DNA of 64,000 bases, taken from positions 1 to 64,000 of the forward strand of contig JAHBTA010000007.1 in the NCBI GenBank assembly GCA_019638805.1, written 5' to 3'. The stretch's first letter is position 1, and every line of letters starts with the position of its first letter. Of the stretch, positions 25,690 to 34,274 are shown one piece after another. A program made the position numbers and the translations under genes. This stretch comes from Microbacteriaceae bacterium. GTDB taxonomy: Bacteria; Actinomycetota; Actinomycetes; Actinomycetales; Microbacteriaceae. The notes beneath the pieces are model-generated. The model did no database searches and was not told the DNA's origin. It saw only the letters and a list, made by a program, of their open reading frames with translations.

Positions 25690-27218
25690 CGGGACCCCTC
25701 CGGCCCGCCGTCGCCGGTCGCGTCAGCCGCGGCGGCCTGCGCGGCTCCCGCCGCGGCGGTCCCCGCCTGGGCCGCACCCTTGGCGACGCCCGTGCCGACC
25801 GCGACGCCAGCGCCGACCGGGCCAGCGGCCGCGGCCGCGCCTCCGGCTGCGGCTCCGCCACCCGCGGCCGCGCCGCTGGCTCCGGCTCCACCGCCTGCGG
25901 CGGCGGACTTCCCGGCACCCGCGGTGGCGGCTCCGGTGGGACCGGACTGCCCTCCACCGGCACCGCCGCTGGGGCTCGAGGTGCGCGCTCGGCTGATCGC
26001 GCCGGTCGCGGCTTCCCCTGCCGCGGCCGCGCCCATCATGCCCATCGCGACTCCACCCATCGCTCCCCCTCCGACCGCGGCCGCGGTCGCGGGGGCGACG
26101 AAGCGCAGCAGCGCCGGCAGGGCCACGAGGGCCAGGAGCATGAGGCCCAGGCCGGTGACAATGGCGACGATGCCGCTCGCGTCATCCGCGAAGGCGTCGG
26201 TGCCGACCAGCCGGAACGCGGCGGCGTAGATCAGGGCGGCGGCGGGCTTGTAGAGGATGAACGCGATCGTCCACCCGATGGCCCGCTGGAACCACTGGCG
26301 CCCCATCTGCGTGTTGCTGAAGCTCGCGGTGAGCGGCAGCACGCCGGCGAGCACCACGAGCAGCCCGCCGCGGATGACCATGAGGGCGACCTGCACGTAG
26401 GTCATCAGCAGAGCGAGGGCGGCGAGCACCAGCAGCGCGATCGTCGCCAGGCCCGGGGTCGCGGCCGCGGTGAGGCCGATCATGTTGAGCATGTTCTGGC
26501 CGAAGCAGGCCGAGTCCGCGCCGACGTCGCATCCGGTGGCTCCGTTCAGCACCCACACGGAGAAGGCGTCGGCCGCGGCGACCGCGAGGGCGATGATGGT
26601 CAGCCCGGCGCCGGAGACGGCGACGAGCGTGATGAGCGACTGGAGCAGATCGCGGCCGGGGTTGGCGCGCTGCTCCCACGCCATGCGGATGCCGGCGACG
26701 ATGACGGACACGACCGCCATCACGCCGACGTAGAACCACAGTGAGTTCTGGATGAACCCGGTGGCGCTCGATGACCCGTCCGGCGCGGACGCCGGCAGGA
26801 TCGCGGCGACGATCGCCGTCGCGCCGGAGATCAGCACCACCGCACCGAGGATGAAGCCGAGTCGGCCGACGAGGGCGGTGCCCTCGCCGCGCCGGGCGCG
26901 GAAGATGAACAGGTACGCCAGGCCGATGACGGACAGCACCGCGACCGCGATGCCGATCCACATCACGTAGCCGAGGATCTCCGACACGGCCCCCGACTGA
27001 GGCGGGGTGCCGCTCCCGGCGCTCCCCTGGCCTGCCGTCAGGACCGGTGTGGGCACGTAGACCCACATCGTCCCGACTCCGGCGATCGCCTGGCCGAACG
27101 CCTCGTAGGTCTGCCGAGCCAGTTCCTCGATCGCGTCGTTCGCCGCGCCCGAGACGATGTCCCCGATGATCTCGCCACCGATGCAGGCGAGATCATCCGG
27201 CGCGCACTCTTCGCCCAC
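25686..27218 (-). CDS. VirB6/TrbL-like multi-pass channel protein
   Basis: 510 residues with at least six hydrophobic helices between residues ~80 and 385 (for example ILGYVMWIGIAVAVLSVIGL; ATIALLVLAALALLMTYVQV; GLLVVLAGVLPLTASFS) and a conserved-type SNTQMGRQWFQRAIGWTIAF loop. The last ~110 residues are a low-complexity Ala/Gly tail, common in TrbL-like proteins. It would form the inner-membrane part of the conjugation channel. Confidence 0.85.
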   Translation of the reverse strand: MGEECAPDDLACIGGEIIGDIVSGAANDAIEELARQTYEAFGQAIAGVGTMWVYVPTPVLTAGQGSAGSGTPPQSGAVSEILGYVMWIGIAVAVLSVIGLAYLFIFRARRGEGTALVGRLGFILGAVVLISGATAIVAAILPASAPDGSSSATGFIQNSLWFYVGVMAVVSVIVAGIRMAWEQRANPGRDLLQSLITLVAVSGAGLTIIALAVAAADAFSVWVLNGATGCDVGADSACFGQNMLNMIGLTAAATPGLATIALLVLAALALLMTYVQVALMVIRGGLLVVLAGVLPLTASFSNTQMGRQWFQRAIGWTIAFILYKPAAALIYAAAFRLVGTDAFADDASGIVAIVTGLGLMLLALVALPALLRFVAPATAAAVGGGAMGGVAMGMMGAAAAGEAATGAISRARTSSPSGGAGGGQSGPTGAATAGAGKSAAAGGGAGASGAAAGGGAAAGGAAAAAGPVGAGVAVGTGVAKGAAQAGTAAAGAAQAAAADATGDGGPEGSR

Positions 27219-27221
27219 GGC

Positions 27222-27929
27222 CTATGCCCCCGCCCACGGGGTGTATCCGCCGAGGCTCGTGATGGCGGCCGGCGACAGAGGCAGCCCGCCGTCGTCAGTG
27301 ACGACTACCTTCCAGTCTCCGTCCGCCCATGACAGTCGGACGGGCAGGCTCGCCATCTCGCCGGTGCTGTACGTCACCGCGAGATCGACCGTTGCGCTGG
27401 CGGCGGAGTAGTCGGTGATGGCAAACCCGCTGACCTGCACACGGTTCGCGGACGGAACCCCGGGGTCGCTGGCGGCGACGACCTCGCGGCCAGGACCAGG
27501 TGCGAGTAGCTCCGCACGGCGGCCGCGGAGCTCTGCGTCGGTGAACACGGCCATGTAGTTCACCGCGGCATACAGCGCGCCCTCGGCCGTGTGGGCGAAG
27601 CAGCTCCGGAGACCGTCGTCGACGACCCCCGGGCCGACGTCGGGGTCGGTCGGTGCCGCGACGGTTCCGACCAGTTCCCACTCGTTGTCGGGTGCGGAGT
27701 CGAGCGTGCTCTCGTCCTCGAACCCGGGCAGGCCGCACACGCTGCGGTCGGATGCCGCCACGGGCGGCGTCCCGTCGTCGGGGTTCTCCGGCGTCGGCTG
27801 GTCGACCGGCGCGAGGATCGCGCTGGTCAGCACGATCACGCCGGCGACGAGGATCGTTCCCACCACGATGGCGGCGGCGATCAGCCCGCGGCGGTTGCCG
27901 CGGGTGCCCGAGTCTCCCTGGTCGCTCAT
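27222..27929 (-). CDS. Conjugation protein with VirB8/NTF2-like outer domain
   Basis: 235 residues from ATG 27929. One membrane helix (GLIAAAIVVGTILVAGVIVL), a Pro/Asp linker, then an extracytosolic domain with AEGALYAAVNYMAVFTDAEL and a strand set ending LPVRLSWADGDWKVVVTDDG, which looks like the NTF2-like fold of VirB8/TcpC proteins. The position between the pilin-like and VirB6-like genes supports a scaffold role. Family assignment is by pattern, not by search. Confidence 0.7.
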   Translation of the reverse strand: MSDQGDSGTRGNRRGLIAAAIVVGTILVAGVIVLTSAILAPVDQPTPENPDDGTPPVAASDRSVCGLPGFEDESTLDSAPDNEWELVGTVAAPTDPDVGPGVVDDGLRSCFAHTAEGALYAAVNYMAVFTDAELRGRRAELLAPGPGREVVAASDPGVPSANRVQVSGFAITDYSAASATVDLAVTYSTGEMASLPVRLSWADGDWKVVVTDDGGLPLSPAAITSLGGYTPWAGA

Positions 27930-27933
27930 CGGC

Positions 27934-28230
27934 TCAGGCGTCGAGGATGAATCCGACGAAGGACACCGCGCCGGAGGCGAGGATGATCGCCGCGATGATC
28001 CAGCCGAGGTTCCCCAGTTCGCGGCCTGCTTCGCCACGACGGCTGTTGAACATGAGCGTCACAGCCACGACGATGATGCCCAGCACGGCGAGGGCCAGCG
28101 CGATCCACTTGCCCCACCCGATGATGAGGGCGAACGGCCCCTCCACCCCGGGAGGGGCTTCCGGGTCCGGGTCGGGGATGAGCGTCGGCAGGTTGCCGGC
28201 GATGTCGAGCAGGGTCATCAGGACGGTCAT
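27934..28230 (-). CDS. Small two-helix pilin-like protein (VirB2/TrbC-like)
   Basis: 98 residues from ATG 28230 (GAAAGG upstream). A Pro/Asp-rich loop (PTLIPDPDPEAPPGVEGPFA) precedes two membrane helices (WIALALAVLGIIVVAVTLMF and LGWIIAAIILASGAVSFVGF) joined by a charged turn NSRRGEAGREL. This is the usual shape of actinobacterial TrbC/VirB2-like pilins encoded beside VirB6. Confidence 0.75.
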   Translation of the reverse strand: MTVLMTLLDIAGNLPTLIPDPDPEAPPGVEGPFALIIGWGKWIALALAVLGIIVVAVTLMFNSRRGEAGRELGNLGWIIAAIILASGAVSFVGFILDA

Positions 28231-28241
28231 GGTGTGGCCTT

Positions 28242-28748
28242 TCAGGAGTGGACGGGAGACAGCGACAGGTCGGTGAACAGGCGGAGGTACTCGCGGGGCA
28301 GGTCGTGGGGGTCCGGCTCGCCGGTGCGCCACTTGCCCATCCACGGAAGCGACCAGGTGCGCGGGACTCCCCCGCTCACCAGGTGCACGTAGTCGCGGAG
28401 CTCGCGGGGCAGACGCCCCGCTGCGTCGGCCACGAGGACAAGTCCCTCGAGCCGCACGTCGTCGCCCAGCACGCCCGACGCCCACTCGCGGGCGGCGCGC
28501 TGCGCGGCCGCAAGGCCCGCCCGGTTGGTCCGGGCGACAAGGACAACGCGGGCCAGGGTGCCCCGCTGCGCGGGCACCGGCCAGGCGTGATCCGCGGCCT
28601 GCGTCCTGCTCGCCAGGCCGGCGAGGGTGGACTCCCCCGCTCCCCCGTGCGCGCCCAGCCACCACATCGTCGGCTGGCTGTAGGTGGGACGCGTCGGGAG
28701 GCGGTCGGCGTTGTCCGGGACCGGGACGCCGGCCTGCGGCCCGGTCAC
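28242..28748 (-). CDS. DUF6668 family conjugation-locus protein
   Basis: 168 residues; first gene of the minus-strand operon. WWLGAHGGAGESTLAGLA is a degenerate P-loop (the Lys of GKST is replaced by Glu), followed by VVLVARTNRAGLAAAQRA and LVADAAGRLPRELRDYVHLV. This matches the DUF6668 proteins found beside actinobacterial type IV secretion genes. The changed P-loop suggests nucleotide binding without hydrolysis, or loss of binding. Confidence 0.8.
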   Translation of the reverse strand: MTGPQAGVPVPDNADRLPTRPTYSQPTMWWLGAHGGAGESTLAGLASRTQAADHAWPVPAQRGTLARVVLVARTNRAGLAAAQRAAREWASGVLGDDVRLEGLVLVADAAGRLPRELRDYVHLVSGGVPRTWSLPWMGKWRTGEPDPHDLPREYLRLFTDLSLSPVHS

Positions 28749-28894
28749 CGTGCGCGAGCGTGCCGGCCGTGGCGTGACCGGCTGAGGCTCCGCCCCCCTT
28801 ACCCCGGATCATCCCGTCCACAGGTGACAGATCCCGTACCGAGTCAACCGACCGGTCTGGCCCTCATCGTGGCTTGGGCCATAGTACCGAGCAA

Positions 28895-28929
28895 TAGGAA
28901 AACTACACCCCCACTAGGAAAAATGCACC
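28895..28929 (+). promoter_or_regulatory. Two direct 15-bp repeats in the divergent conjugation promoter region
   Basis: TAGGAAAACTACACC (28895-28909) and TAGGAAAAATGCACC (28915-28929) differ at two positions and start exactly 20 bp apart, two helical turns. They lie in the 229-bp gap between the divergent conjugation operons. A TAGCAT at 28938-28943 could be a -10 box for the plus-strand operon. A tandem regulator-binding site is likely; the double-HTH protein at 31194 is a candidate binder. Confidence 0.6.
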
Positions 28930-28977
28930 GCGGTCGCTAGCATCTTTCATCTGTGGGGAGTGAGAGGGGGACCTCCT

Positions 28978-29466
28978 ATGACGCGTACGACGGTGGCTGT
29001 CGCGGTGGCCGTGGTGGCGGCTTTTGTGGCGGTCGTCGCCGCTCTTGTCGGCTGTGCCCCCGTCGACGAGATGCCGGCGAGCCCCGTCCCGACCGTCCTG
29101 GTCGAGCACGACGACGGCGAGGTCGTCACCCCCGAGGTGGCGTCGGGGGCGACGCAGCGCGAAGCGATCGTCGCGGCCGAGAAGGCGATGCGCACCTTCG
29201 CCCAGCCGGATCTGTCCCCGGCCGACTGGTACGAGGCGATGCTGCCGCTGCTGAGCGAGTCGGCCGGCGTCGCGTACCGGACGATGGACCCCACGGCGAT
29301 CCCCGTGCGACGCGTCCTCGAGGGCGCCTACGTCCTCGAGGGCAGCACAGAGGTGGCGCTCATCGTCCGCGTCCCGACCGACGTCGGCGCGTACAACGTC
29401 AGCCTCACCCGATCGGGCGTCGACCAGCCGTGGCTGGCCGAGCGCATCCGGCCCGCGGACGCCTGA
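28978..29466 (+). CDS. Conjugation-locus lipoprotein
   Basis: 162 residues from ATG 28978 with GAGAGGGGG upstream. Signal peptide TTVAVAVAVVAAFVAVVAAL ending in LVGC, a lipobox. The mature part (AAEKAMRTFAQPDLSPADWY ... LSESAGVAYRTMDP) is a compact domain followed by beta strands (EVALIVRVPTDVGAYNVSLT), plausibly NTF2-like. First gene of the plus-strand conjugation operon; the next start is 2 bp after its stop. Confidence 0.8.
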   Translation: MTRTTVAVAVAVVAAFVAVVAALVGCAPVDEMPASPVPTVLVEHDDGEVVTPEVASGATQREAIVAAEKAMRTFAQPDLSPADWYEAMLPLLSESAGVAYRTMDPTAIPVRRVLEGAYVLEGSTEVALIVRVPTDVGAYNVSLTRSGVDQPWLAERIRPADA

Positions 29467-29467
29467 C

Positions 29468-30469
29468 GTGGAACGGTCGGGGGGAATCGCAGCAGCGGCG
29501 ATCGCCGCGCCCGTACTTCTGATCGTCGGTCTGTTCACGATCATCCTTCTGATCATGGCTCCGGCCGGGCAGGCGGCCGCGTGCGGCCCGCCGTCCCGGA
29601 TCGACGTGAACGCGCTCCCCGAGGGACCCGTCGCCGGCTACTCCGGCGACGCCCTCGAAGCCGCGGCGGAGATCATGAACGCCGGCGTCGACGCGGCGAT
29701 GTCCCGGCAGGCCCAGGTCATCGCCGTCATGGTCGCGATCACCGACGCCGACCTGCAGCTCGAGGACCCCGCCGCCACGGCGTCAGAGTTCTACACGGCG
29801 CTGTCCCTCACCCCCGGCTGGGAGCAGCTCTCCGGCACCGTCGTCGCGTTCCAGATCCACGGCGGCGATGACCCGTTCGCCTACGAGGCGGCCGAGGCCG
29901 TCGCGGTGGAGATCGTCGGCACCCTCGCCGGGGGTGGGCAGGTGGTCTGTCAGAGCGGCTACCTGGTGATGCCGCTGGACCCGGAGTACCGGATGACCGA
30001 CGACTTCGGCCCGCGGCCGTGCCCGCTGATCCTCAGCAACGGCGCGTGCGCCGCGTCGACGTGGCACCCCGCCGTCGACCTTCAGAACACCAGCGGTCCG
30101 TGCGGCGCGCCGATCTACGCCATCACCGCGGGCACCGTCACCTACGCCGCCGGCTATCAGATGTCGGTACGCAGCCCCGAGGGCTACACCGTCCACTACC
30201 TGCACATGGCCGGCAGCGACATGCTCGCCGCGGTGGGCGAGACGGTCGAGGCCGGTCAGCAGATTTCGCGTGTCGGCAGCAACGGCCCGTCGACCGGGTG
30301 CCACCTGGACCTGCGGATCAACGTCGTCGGGACCACCAACACCACCATCGCCGGCCTCCCCCGATCCGAGTCGATCGGGGGGCCGGTCGGGTGGGTGGAC
30401 CCCGAGGCGTTCTACGCCGCCCTCGGTCTCGAGCTGTGCCCGAGCGAGACGTGCGGCAGGACCTATTGA
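29468..30469 (+). CDS. M23-family peptidoglycan hydrolase of the conjugation locus
   Basis: 333 residues from GTG 29468. An N-terminal membrane helix, a helical middle domain, then a C-terminal M23 (LytM-like) domain: HPAVD gives the zinc ligands H200 and D204, YTVHYLHMA gives the Y-x-H motif, and GCHLDLRI replaces the usual HxH, with H279 kept but the second His changed to Asp (D281). M23 enzymes of conjugation loci open the cell wall for the channel; the altered ligand may reduce or modify catalysis. Confidence 0.85.
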   Translation: MERSGGIAAAAIAAPVLLIVGLFTIILLIMAPAGQAAACGPPSRIDVNALPEGPVAGYSGDALEAAAEIMNAGVDAAMSRQAQVIAVMVAITDADLQLEDPAATASEFYTALSLTPGWEQLSGTVVAFQIHGGDDPFAYEAAEAVAVEIVGTLAGGGQVVCQSGYLVMPLDPEYRMTDDFGPRPCPLILSNGACAASTWHPAVDLQNTSGPCGAPIYAITAGTVTYAAGYQMSVRSPEGYTVHYLHMAGSDMLAAVGETVEAGQQISRVGSNGPSTGCHLDLRINVVGTTNTTIAGLPRSESIGGPVGWVDPEAFYAALGLELCPSETCGRTY

Positions 30470-31197
30470 TGAGTAGAGAGCGACCCCCGGCCTACCCGGT
30501 GATCCACGTGAACGTCCTCGAGGACGGCAGCGCTACGGCGAACGTCGCCGGCGAGCACCGCACCTTCCCCGACGACGTGCCCGAGCGCACCCGCGATCGC
30601 GTCATCCGCTACGCCGTCGAGGTGGCCGAGCGGATGCACCGCGGCGTGCGCATGACGATCGCGGAGGGCGGCGGCGAGTACCAGCTCGCCGTGTACCCGG
30701 ACGGCGAGGTGACACAGCTCGAGGACACGCCGAGTCGGCGCCGCTCGAAGGCTCAGGCCACGGTCGCCGTGTCGCCGGCGCCGCCGCGACCGGCGCCGCT
30801 CCCCGACCCGGCCGAGCGGTTCGCGATCGCCCCTCCGCCGGTCGAGCCGCGCCGCGGCGCGAGCGCCGTGCTGCGGTTCAGCACGGGCGATACCGCGGAG
30901 ATCCGGTACCGCGCCATCATCGGCCGCCAGCCGGATGCGGCGCCCGACGTCGACGGGTGGCAACTCGTCGAGGTCCGCGACATCACCAAGACCATGAGCC
31001 GCGTCCACGCCGAGGTCGAGTTCCGCACCGGGACGCTGTGGCTCACCGACCGCGGATCGGGCAACGGCACGAAGGTCCGGCGCGGAACCAAGGTCCGCGC
31101 CGTCCCTGCCGGCATCCGCGTCGACGTCGCCGCGGGCGACGTGATTGAACTCGGCTCGCAAGTGACCTGCACCATCGACATGAAGGAGTCGTCATGA
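30469..31197 (+). CDS. FHA domain protein
   Basis: 242 residues; ATG 30469 overlaps the previous stop (TGATG). An N-terminal domain (~80 residues, NVLEDGSATANVAGEHRTFP ... YPDGEVTQLE) shared with the gene at the window start, a Pro-rich linker, then a C-terminal FHA domain with IIGRQP, TMSRVHAEVEF and DRGSGNGTKV, the phosphothreonine-binding residues. It should recognise phosphorylated partners, perhaps linking conjugation to Ser/Thr kinase signalling; that link is inference. Confidence 0.9.
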   Translation: MSRERPPAYPVIHVNVLEDGSATANVAGEHRTFPDDVPERTRDRVIRYAVEVAERMHRGVRMTIAEGGGEYQLAVYPDGEVTQLEDTPSRRRSKAQATVAVSPAPPRPAPLPDPAERFAIAPPPVEPRRGASAVLRFSTGDTAEIRYRAIIGRQPDAAPDVDGWQLVEVRDITKTMSRVHAEVEFRTGTLWLTDRGSGNGTKVRRGTKVRAVPAGIRVDVAAGDVIELGSQVTCTIDMKESS

Positions 31198-31712
31198 CCA
31201 GCCTCCCCGGAACGGGGGTTGCGACCTGGGATACTCGACGGCATGCTCCACGCCCCGAACGGGAGCCCTCCCCCGGAATCCTCAGCCGAATCCCGCCCGA
31301 GCTGATGGATGCCGACTATTGGGACGCGCTTCCCGACCCGATCCCCGTCGCGCACCTGGCCGTGATCTTCCGCGTGCACGAGCAGACCATCCTCAACCGG
31401 CTCGCGGACGGCACGATCCCAGCGCACCGCATCGGGCGCTCCTGGATCGTGTTCAAGGCCGAGCTCTACGCCTTCCTCATGAAGCGGCGAGGGCAGCCGC
31501 TCGAGGCCGAACCCGACCCGCTGGTCGGCTTCCCCGAGGACCTCGACATCGAGGACCTGATGGCCTTGTTCGGCAAGCACAAGCAGACCATCCGACGCTG
31601 GCTCATCGACCAGGAGCTGCCCGGCTACCAGGAGCTCGACCGCTCCTGGCGATGCGGGCGCGAGGCCCTGCGAATCCGACTCGAGCAGACCCGCCCGACC
31701 CGCACCGGTTAA
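31194..31712 (+). CDS. Double helix-turn-helix (excisionase/MerR-like) regulator
   Basis: 172 residues; ATG 31194 overlaps the FHA stop. Two related DNA-binding units in tandem: PVAHLAVIFRVHEQTILNRL then PAHRIGRSWIVFKAELYAF, and DLMALFGKHKQTIRRWLIDQ then GYQELDRSWRCGREALR. Each has the HTH plus wing of HTH_17/excisionase proteins. As the last gene of the operon it is a good candidate to control the conjugation promoters through the 20-bp-spaced repeats at 28895. Confidence 0.75.
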   Translation: MTSLPGTGVATWDTRRHAPRPEREPSPGILSRIPPELMDADYWDALPDPIPVAHLAVIFRVHEQTILNRLADGTIPAHRIGRSWIVFKAELYAFLMKRRGQPLEAEPDPLVGFPEDLDIEDLMALFGKHKQTIRRWLIDQELPGYQELDRSWRCGREALRIRLEQTRPTRTG

Positions 31713-31775
31713 TTGCATGCGACACGCCGCAGCTCGTCCCCGGCTATCCCATGCGCTTAAGTCAGGCTTGCGCTC

Positions 31776-32012
31776 ATGATCGTCACCCGACCCAAGCGGC
31801 GTGGCCACGGAAGCCCGCCCAGTGTTCTCCTCCAGGCTCGCGTAGCGCCGGAGTCCCACGCCCTCGTCCGCGAAGCCGCTGAGCGCAGCGGCGTGTCGAT
31901 GGCGTACTACGTCGAGGCCCTCGTGCAGCAGATCGTCGACGAGCGCGGCGCGCTGCCCGAGGTTCCGAACCCCCGACCGCAGCGGGAGGAGTTGCCCATC
32001 AACGCCGCTTAA
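31776..32012 (+). CDS. Small ribbon-helix-helix protein
   Basis: 78 residues from ATG 31776. VLLQARVAPESHALVREAAE then GVSMAYYVEALVQQIVDERG gives a beta strand and two helices, an RHH fold, with basic N-terminus and Pro-rich tail. Such proteins are often plasmid copy-number regulators or relaxosome accessory proteins. Lying just before the primase/initiator gene, a replication-control role is plausible. Confidence 0.65.
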   Translation: MIVTRPKRRGHGSPPSVLLQARVAPESHALVREAAERSGVSMAYYVEALVQQIVDERGALPEVPNPRPQREELPINAA

Positions 32013-32019
32013 CGCCGGA

Positions 32020-32041
32020 AGGGCCACCCGAAGGTGGCCCT
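32020..32041 (+). terminator. 9-bp hairpin terminator after the RHH gene
   Basis: AGGGCCACC, loop CGAA, GGTGGCCCT, eight bases after the RHH stop. Compact tetraloop hairpin without a long T-tail. Confidence 0.75.
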
Positions 32042-32212
32042 ACCCAAGCAGCTCTGTCAGATCGACACCGACGCCAATCGCCTCGATCTGAACTTGTCAC
32101 CCGGGAGAACCGGGGCTGTTGCACACCCACCCTGATAAGGAGAGGAGGTGGCTAGATCGTAACCGACGACCACGCTTCTCAGCTACCCCAGCGAGACGTT
32201 TTTCCCAAATCT

Positions 32213-34144
32213 GTGTCTCGCGACGTGTTCGCGTCGTGGGCGCTCACCCGCGCCCTCAGCCCCCGCGATGTGGTGCGCGTCGCGTCGATCGAGGCGGACG
32301 GCCGCTACTCGAACGAGTACAGCGGCCTCGTGCCGATCGACGGGCCGGCCCCCACCGGCCCCTGGGCGATGCTCTTGGCCGACCGTGCAGGATTCCACTT
32401 CCTGCCGTTCGACCTGGACGCCTCGCACGGCAACGCCGGCCACGACGCCGGACGACTCAGCCTGTGGCTCGACGAGCTGAACATCGACCACCTGGTGGTC
32501 GAGTCCGGCCCGAGCGGCGGCCGCCACATCTGGATCGCGCTGGACGAACCCGCGCACCCCGACCTGGTGCGCGAACTCGCGCACCTGACCGGCAGCCTCC
32601 TGCCGTCGCTGGACAAGTCGCCGCTGTGCAACCCCGGCGCCGGGGCGGTGCGCCCCCCGGGCGCGCCCCACCGCCACGGCGGCGTCTCCACCGTGATCCG
32701 AGGCGACGTCGCCACCCTCCGAGCCGCCCGCACGACGGCCGACGACCTGGACGCGCTGCGCACGTTCCTCCTGGAGGCCGGCGCCGAGGTCGTCACGGCG
32801 ATGACCAGCACACCCCGCGGTGTCGCCGTCGACGGCGACGGCGAGCCCTACCTGCGAGGCGCACGCCGCACGCCGAGCGCCCGCATCCGCGAGCTGCTCG
32901 ACGCCCCCTGCGGCGAGGACGCCTCGCGCACCCAGGCCACCGTCCTGGCCGGCCTCGCGCACGCCCGCTGGCGCTGGCGCGACGTCGTGGCCCTCCTGCC
33001 CCACTCCCCCGCGCTCGAACACGCCCGCAGTCGCCGGCACAGCGGCGGCCGCCGCACCGTGGCCGACGACAAGGCGCTGCGCCGCCTCTCGGCCGACTGG
33101 CGGCGAGCGGTCCAGTACGTCGCCGCCAACCCGCTGAGTGCGGGGGGCCTCGACGACGGGTTCGAGGCCCGCGCCGCGGCCGTCGTTCAGGCGGTCGACG
33201 CGATCGACGCCCACGCGGCCGCGGTGCCCGGCCGGTGGGGTCTCGACGGCCGCAGCACCGCCCAGCGGCGCAACCGGGGCCGCTACAGCCACCGCGCCGT
33301 GCTGCGCGCCGTGAGCCTGTACGCCCTCCAGGCCGCCTCGCTCGAAGTCGAGGTCGACATCCGCCGACTGGCCCAGGACACCGGCTACGGCCGCGAGGCG
33401 TGCCGCCTGGCCCTGCACGCCCTCACCGCGGCCGAGGACGGCATGCCGTGGCTGGAGCTAGCCCAGGAGGCCAGCGGCGCCCGCGGGGCCACCTACCGCC
33501 TCGCCGGTCGGTTCTCCACACCGGCAGAGGGAGCTGAGTGGGCACAAGTGACCACGCCCCCCGCCGTGCCCTCCCCCGACCGCTCCTGGTGGATCACCCG
33601 ACTCACGCTCGAGCTGCAGTCCCTCGCGCACGACGTGTTCTCCGCGCCCCGCTCACTAGGACGCTCCGCAGGACGGATCTACACATCGCTCCCCGACGAC
33701 TCCCCCGCCACGCTGGACGCCCTCGCCCGGCGAACCGGCGTGAGCGCCCTCCAGATCCGTCGTAGCTTGCGCAGACTCGCCGCCCACGGCCTGGCCGTTC
33801 GCAGAGACGGCGGCTGGACCAGGCCCGCCGACGACCTGCGCGACGCGGCGGCGATGCGCCTGGGCGTCGACGGCTACCTGCTCGCTCGAGCAGCGCGGTA
33901 CGCCGATGAACGGGCGACGTGGGCCTGGTGGCAGGCCGAGCTGACGTGGCTGAGGAAGCGCGGCAAGCACCGCCGCCCCCGATCAGGCTCCACCGCGGCT
34001 CCCCTGTTCGCCCAGGGCACCCGCGAGAGCGACTTCCCCCGCTACCCGCGGCGGGACGGCAAGCCGGACCACGCCCACGCTCGAGCGCTGGTGAGCGCCG
34101 GCGCGCTGACTCCGGCGCCGCAGATCGAGCAGGCCGCGGCGTAG
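32213..34144 (+). CDS. AEP-type primase/replication initiator protein
   Basis: 643 residues if GTG 32213 is the start. The N-terminal domain has FHFLPFDLDAS (D67/D69, the metal-binding DxD of archaeo-eukaryotic primases) and ESGPSGGRHIWIAL (SGGRH, the sxH motif), followed by NPGAGAVRPPGAPHRHGG. The C-terminal half has winged-helix-like segments (RRLAQDTGYGREACRLALHA; RRTGVSALQIRRSLRRLAAH). This pattern fits the primase-polymerase initiators of actinobacterial plasmids. The start is uncertain: a strong AAGGAGAGGAGG at 32137-32148 sits 57 bp before an in-frame ATC (32156), with no stop between ATC and GTG 32213. Confidence 0.85.
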   Translation: MSRDVFASWALTRALSPRDVVRVASIEADGRYSNEYSGLVPIDGPAPTGPWAMLLADRAGFHFLPFDLDASHGNAGHDAGRLSLWLDELNIDHLVVESGPSGGRHIWIALDEPAHPDLVRELAHLTGSLLPSLDKSPLCNPGAGAVRPPGAPHRHGGVSTVIRGDVATLRAARTTADDLDALRTFLLEAGAEVVTAMTSTPRGVAVDGDGEPYLRGARRTPSARIRELLDAPCGEDASRTQATVLAGLAHARWRWRDVVALLPHSPALEHARSRRHSGGRRTVADDKALRRLSADWRRAVQYVAANPLSAGGLDDGFEARAAAVVQAVDAIDAHAAAVPGRWGLDGRSTAQRRNRGRYSHRAVLRAVSLYALQAASLEVEVDIRRLAQDTGYGREACRLALHALTAAEDGMPWLELAQEASGARGATYRLAGRFSTPAEGAEWAQVTTPPAVPSPDRSWWITRLTLELQSLAHDVFSAPRSLGRSAGRIYTSLPDDSPATLDALARRTGVSALQIRRSLRRLAAHGLAVRRDGGWTRPADDLRDAAAMRLGVDGYLLARAARYADERATWAWWQAELTWLRKRGKHRRPRSGSTAAPLFAQGTRESDFPRYPRRDGKPDHAHARALVSAGALTPAPQIEQAAA

Positions 34145-34266
34145 TGCACCGCTGCGCGGGACCGAGGGAGCGCCGGATGCCCCCGGCGCCGGCCTGGGGC
34201 ACTTCCCCCTCCCCGGTCGGCCGATCGTAGGTCGCTCCCGGCGCTGCGCCGCCGGCTTCGGCTCCT
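34145..34266 (+). other. GC-rich spacer between primase gene and first large repeat
   Basis: Short GC-rich stretch with imperfect inverted repeats (about 34200-34266, CGGTCGGCCGATCGTAGG ... GGCTTCGGCTCC). It resembles the sequence preceding other leader elements of this plasmid (for example 58931-58960). No gene seen. Confidence 0.4.
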
Positions 34267-34274
34267 TATCCTCC

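Noticed and set aside
24217-26229. Plus-strand frame of 670 codons opposite SCO6880 and the VirB6-like gene
   Set aside because: Low-complexity Arg/Gly/Ala/Pro product, antisense to conserved genes.
30753-32027. Minus-strand frame of 424 codons across the FHA and double-HTH genes
   Set aside because: No domain, antisense to two genes with clear motifs.
32119-33537. Plus-strand frame of 472 codons overlapping the primase in another frame
   Set aside because: Almost entirely Arg/Pro/Gly; the primase frame has AEP motifs.
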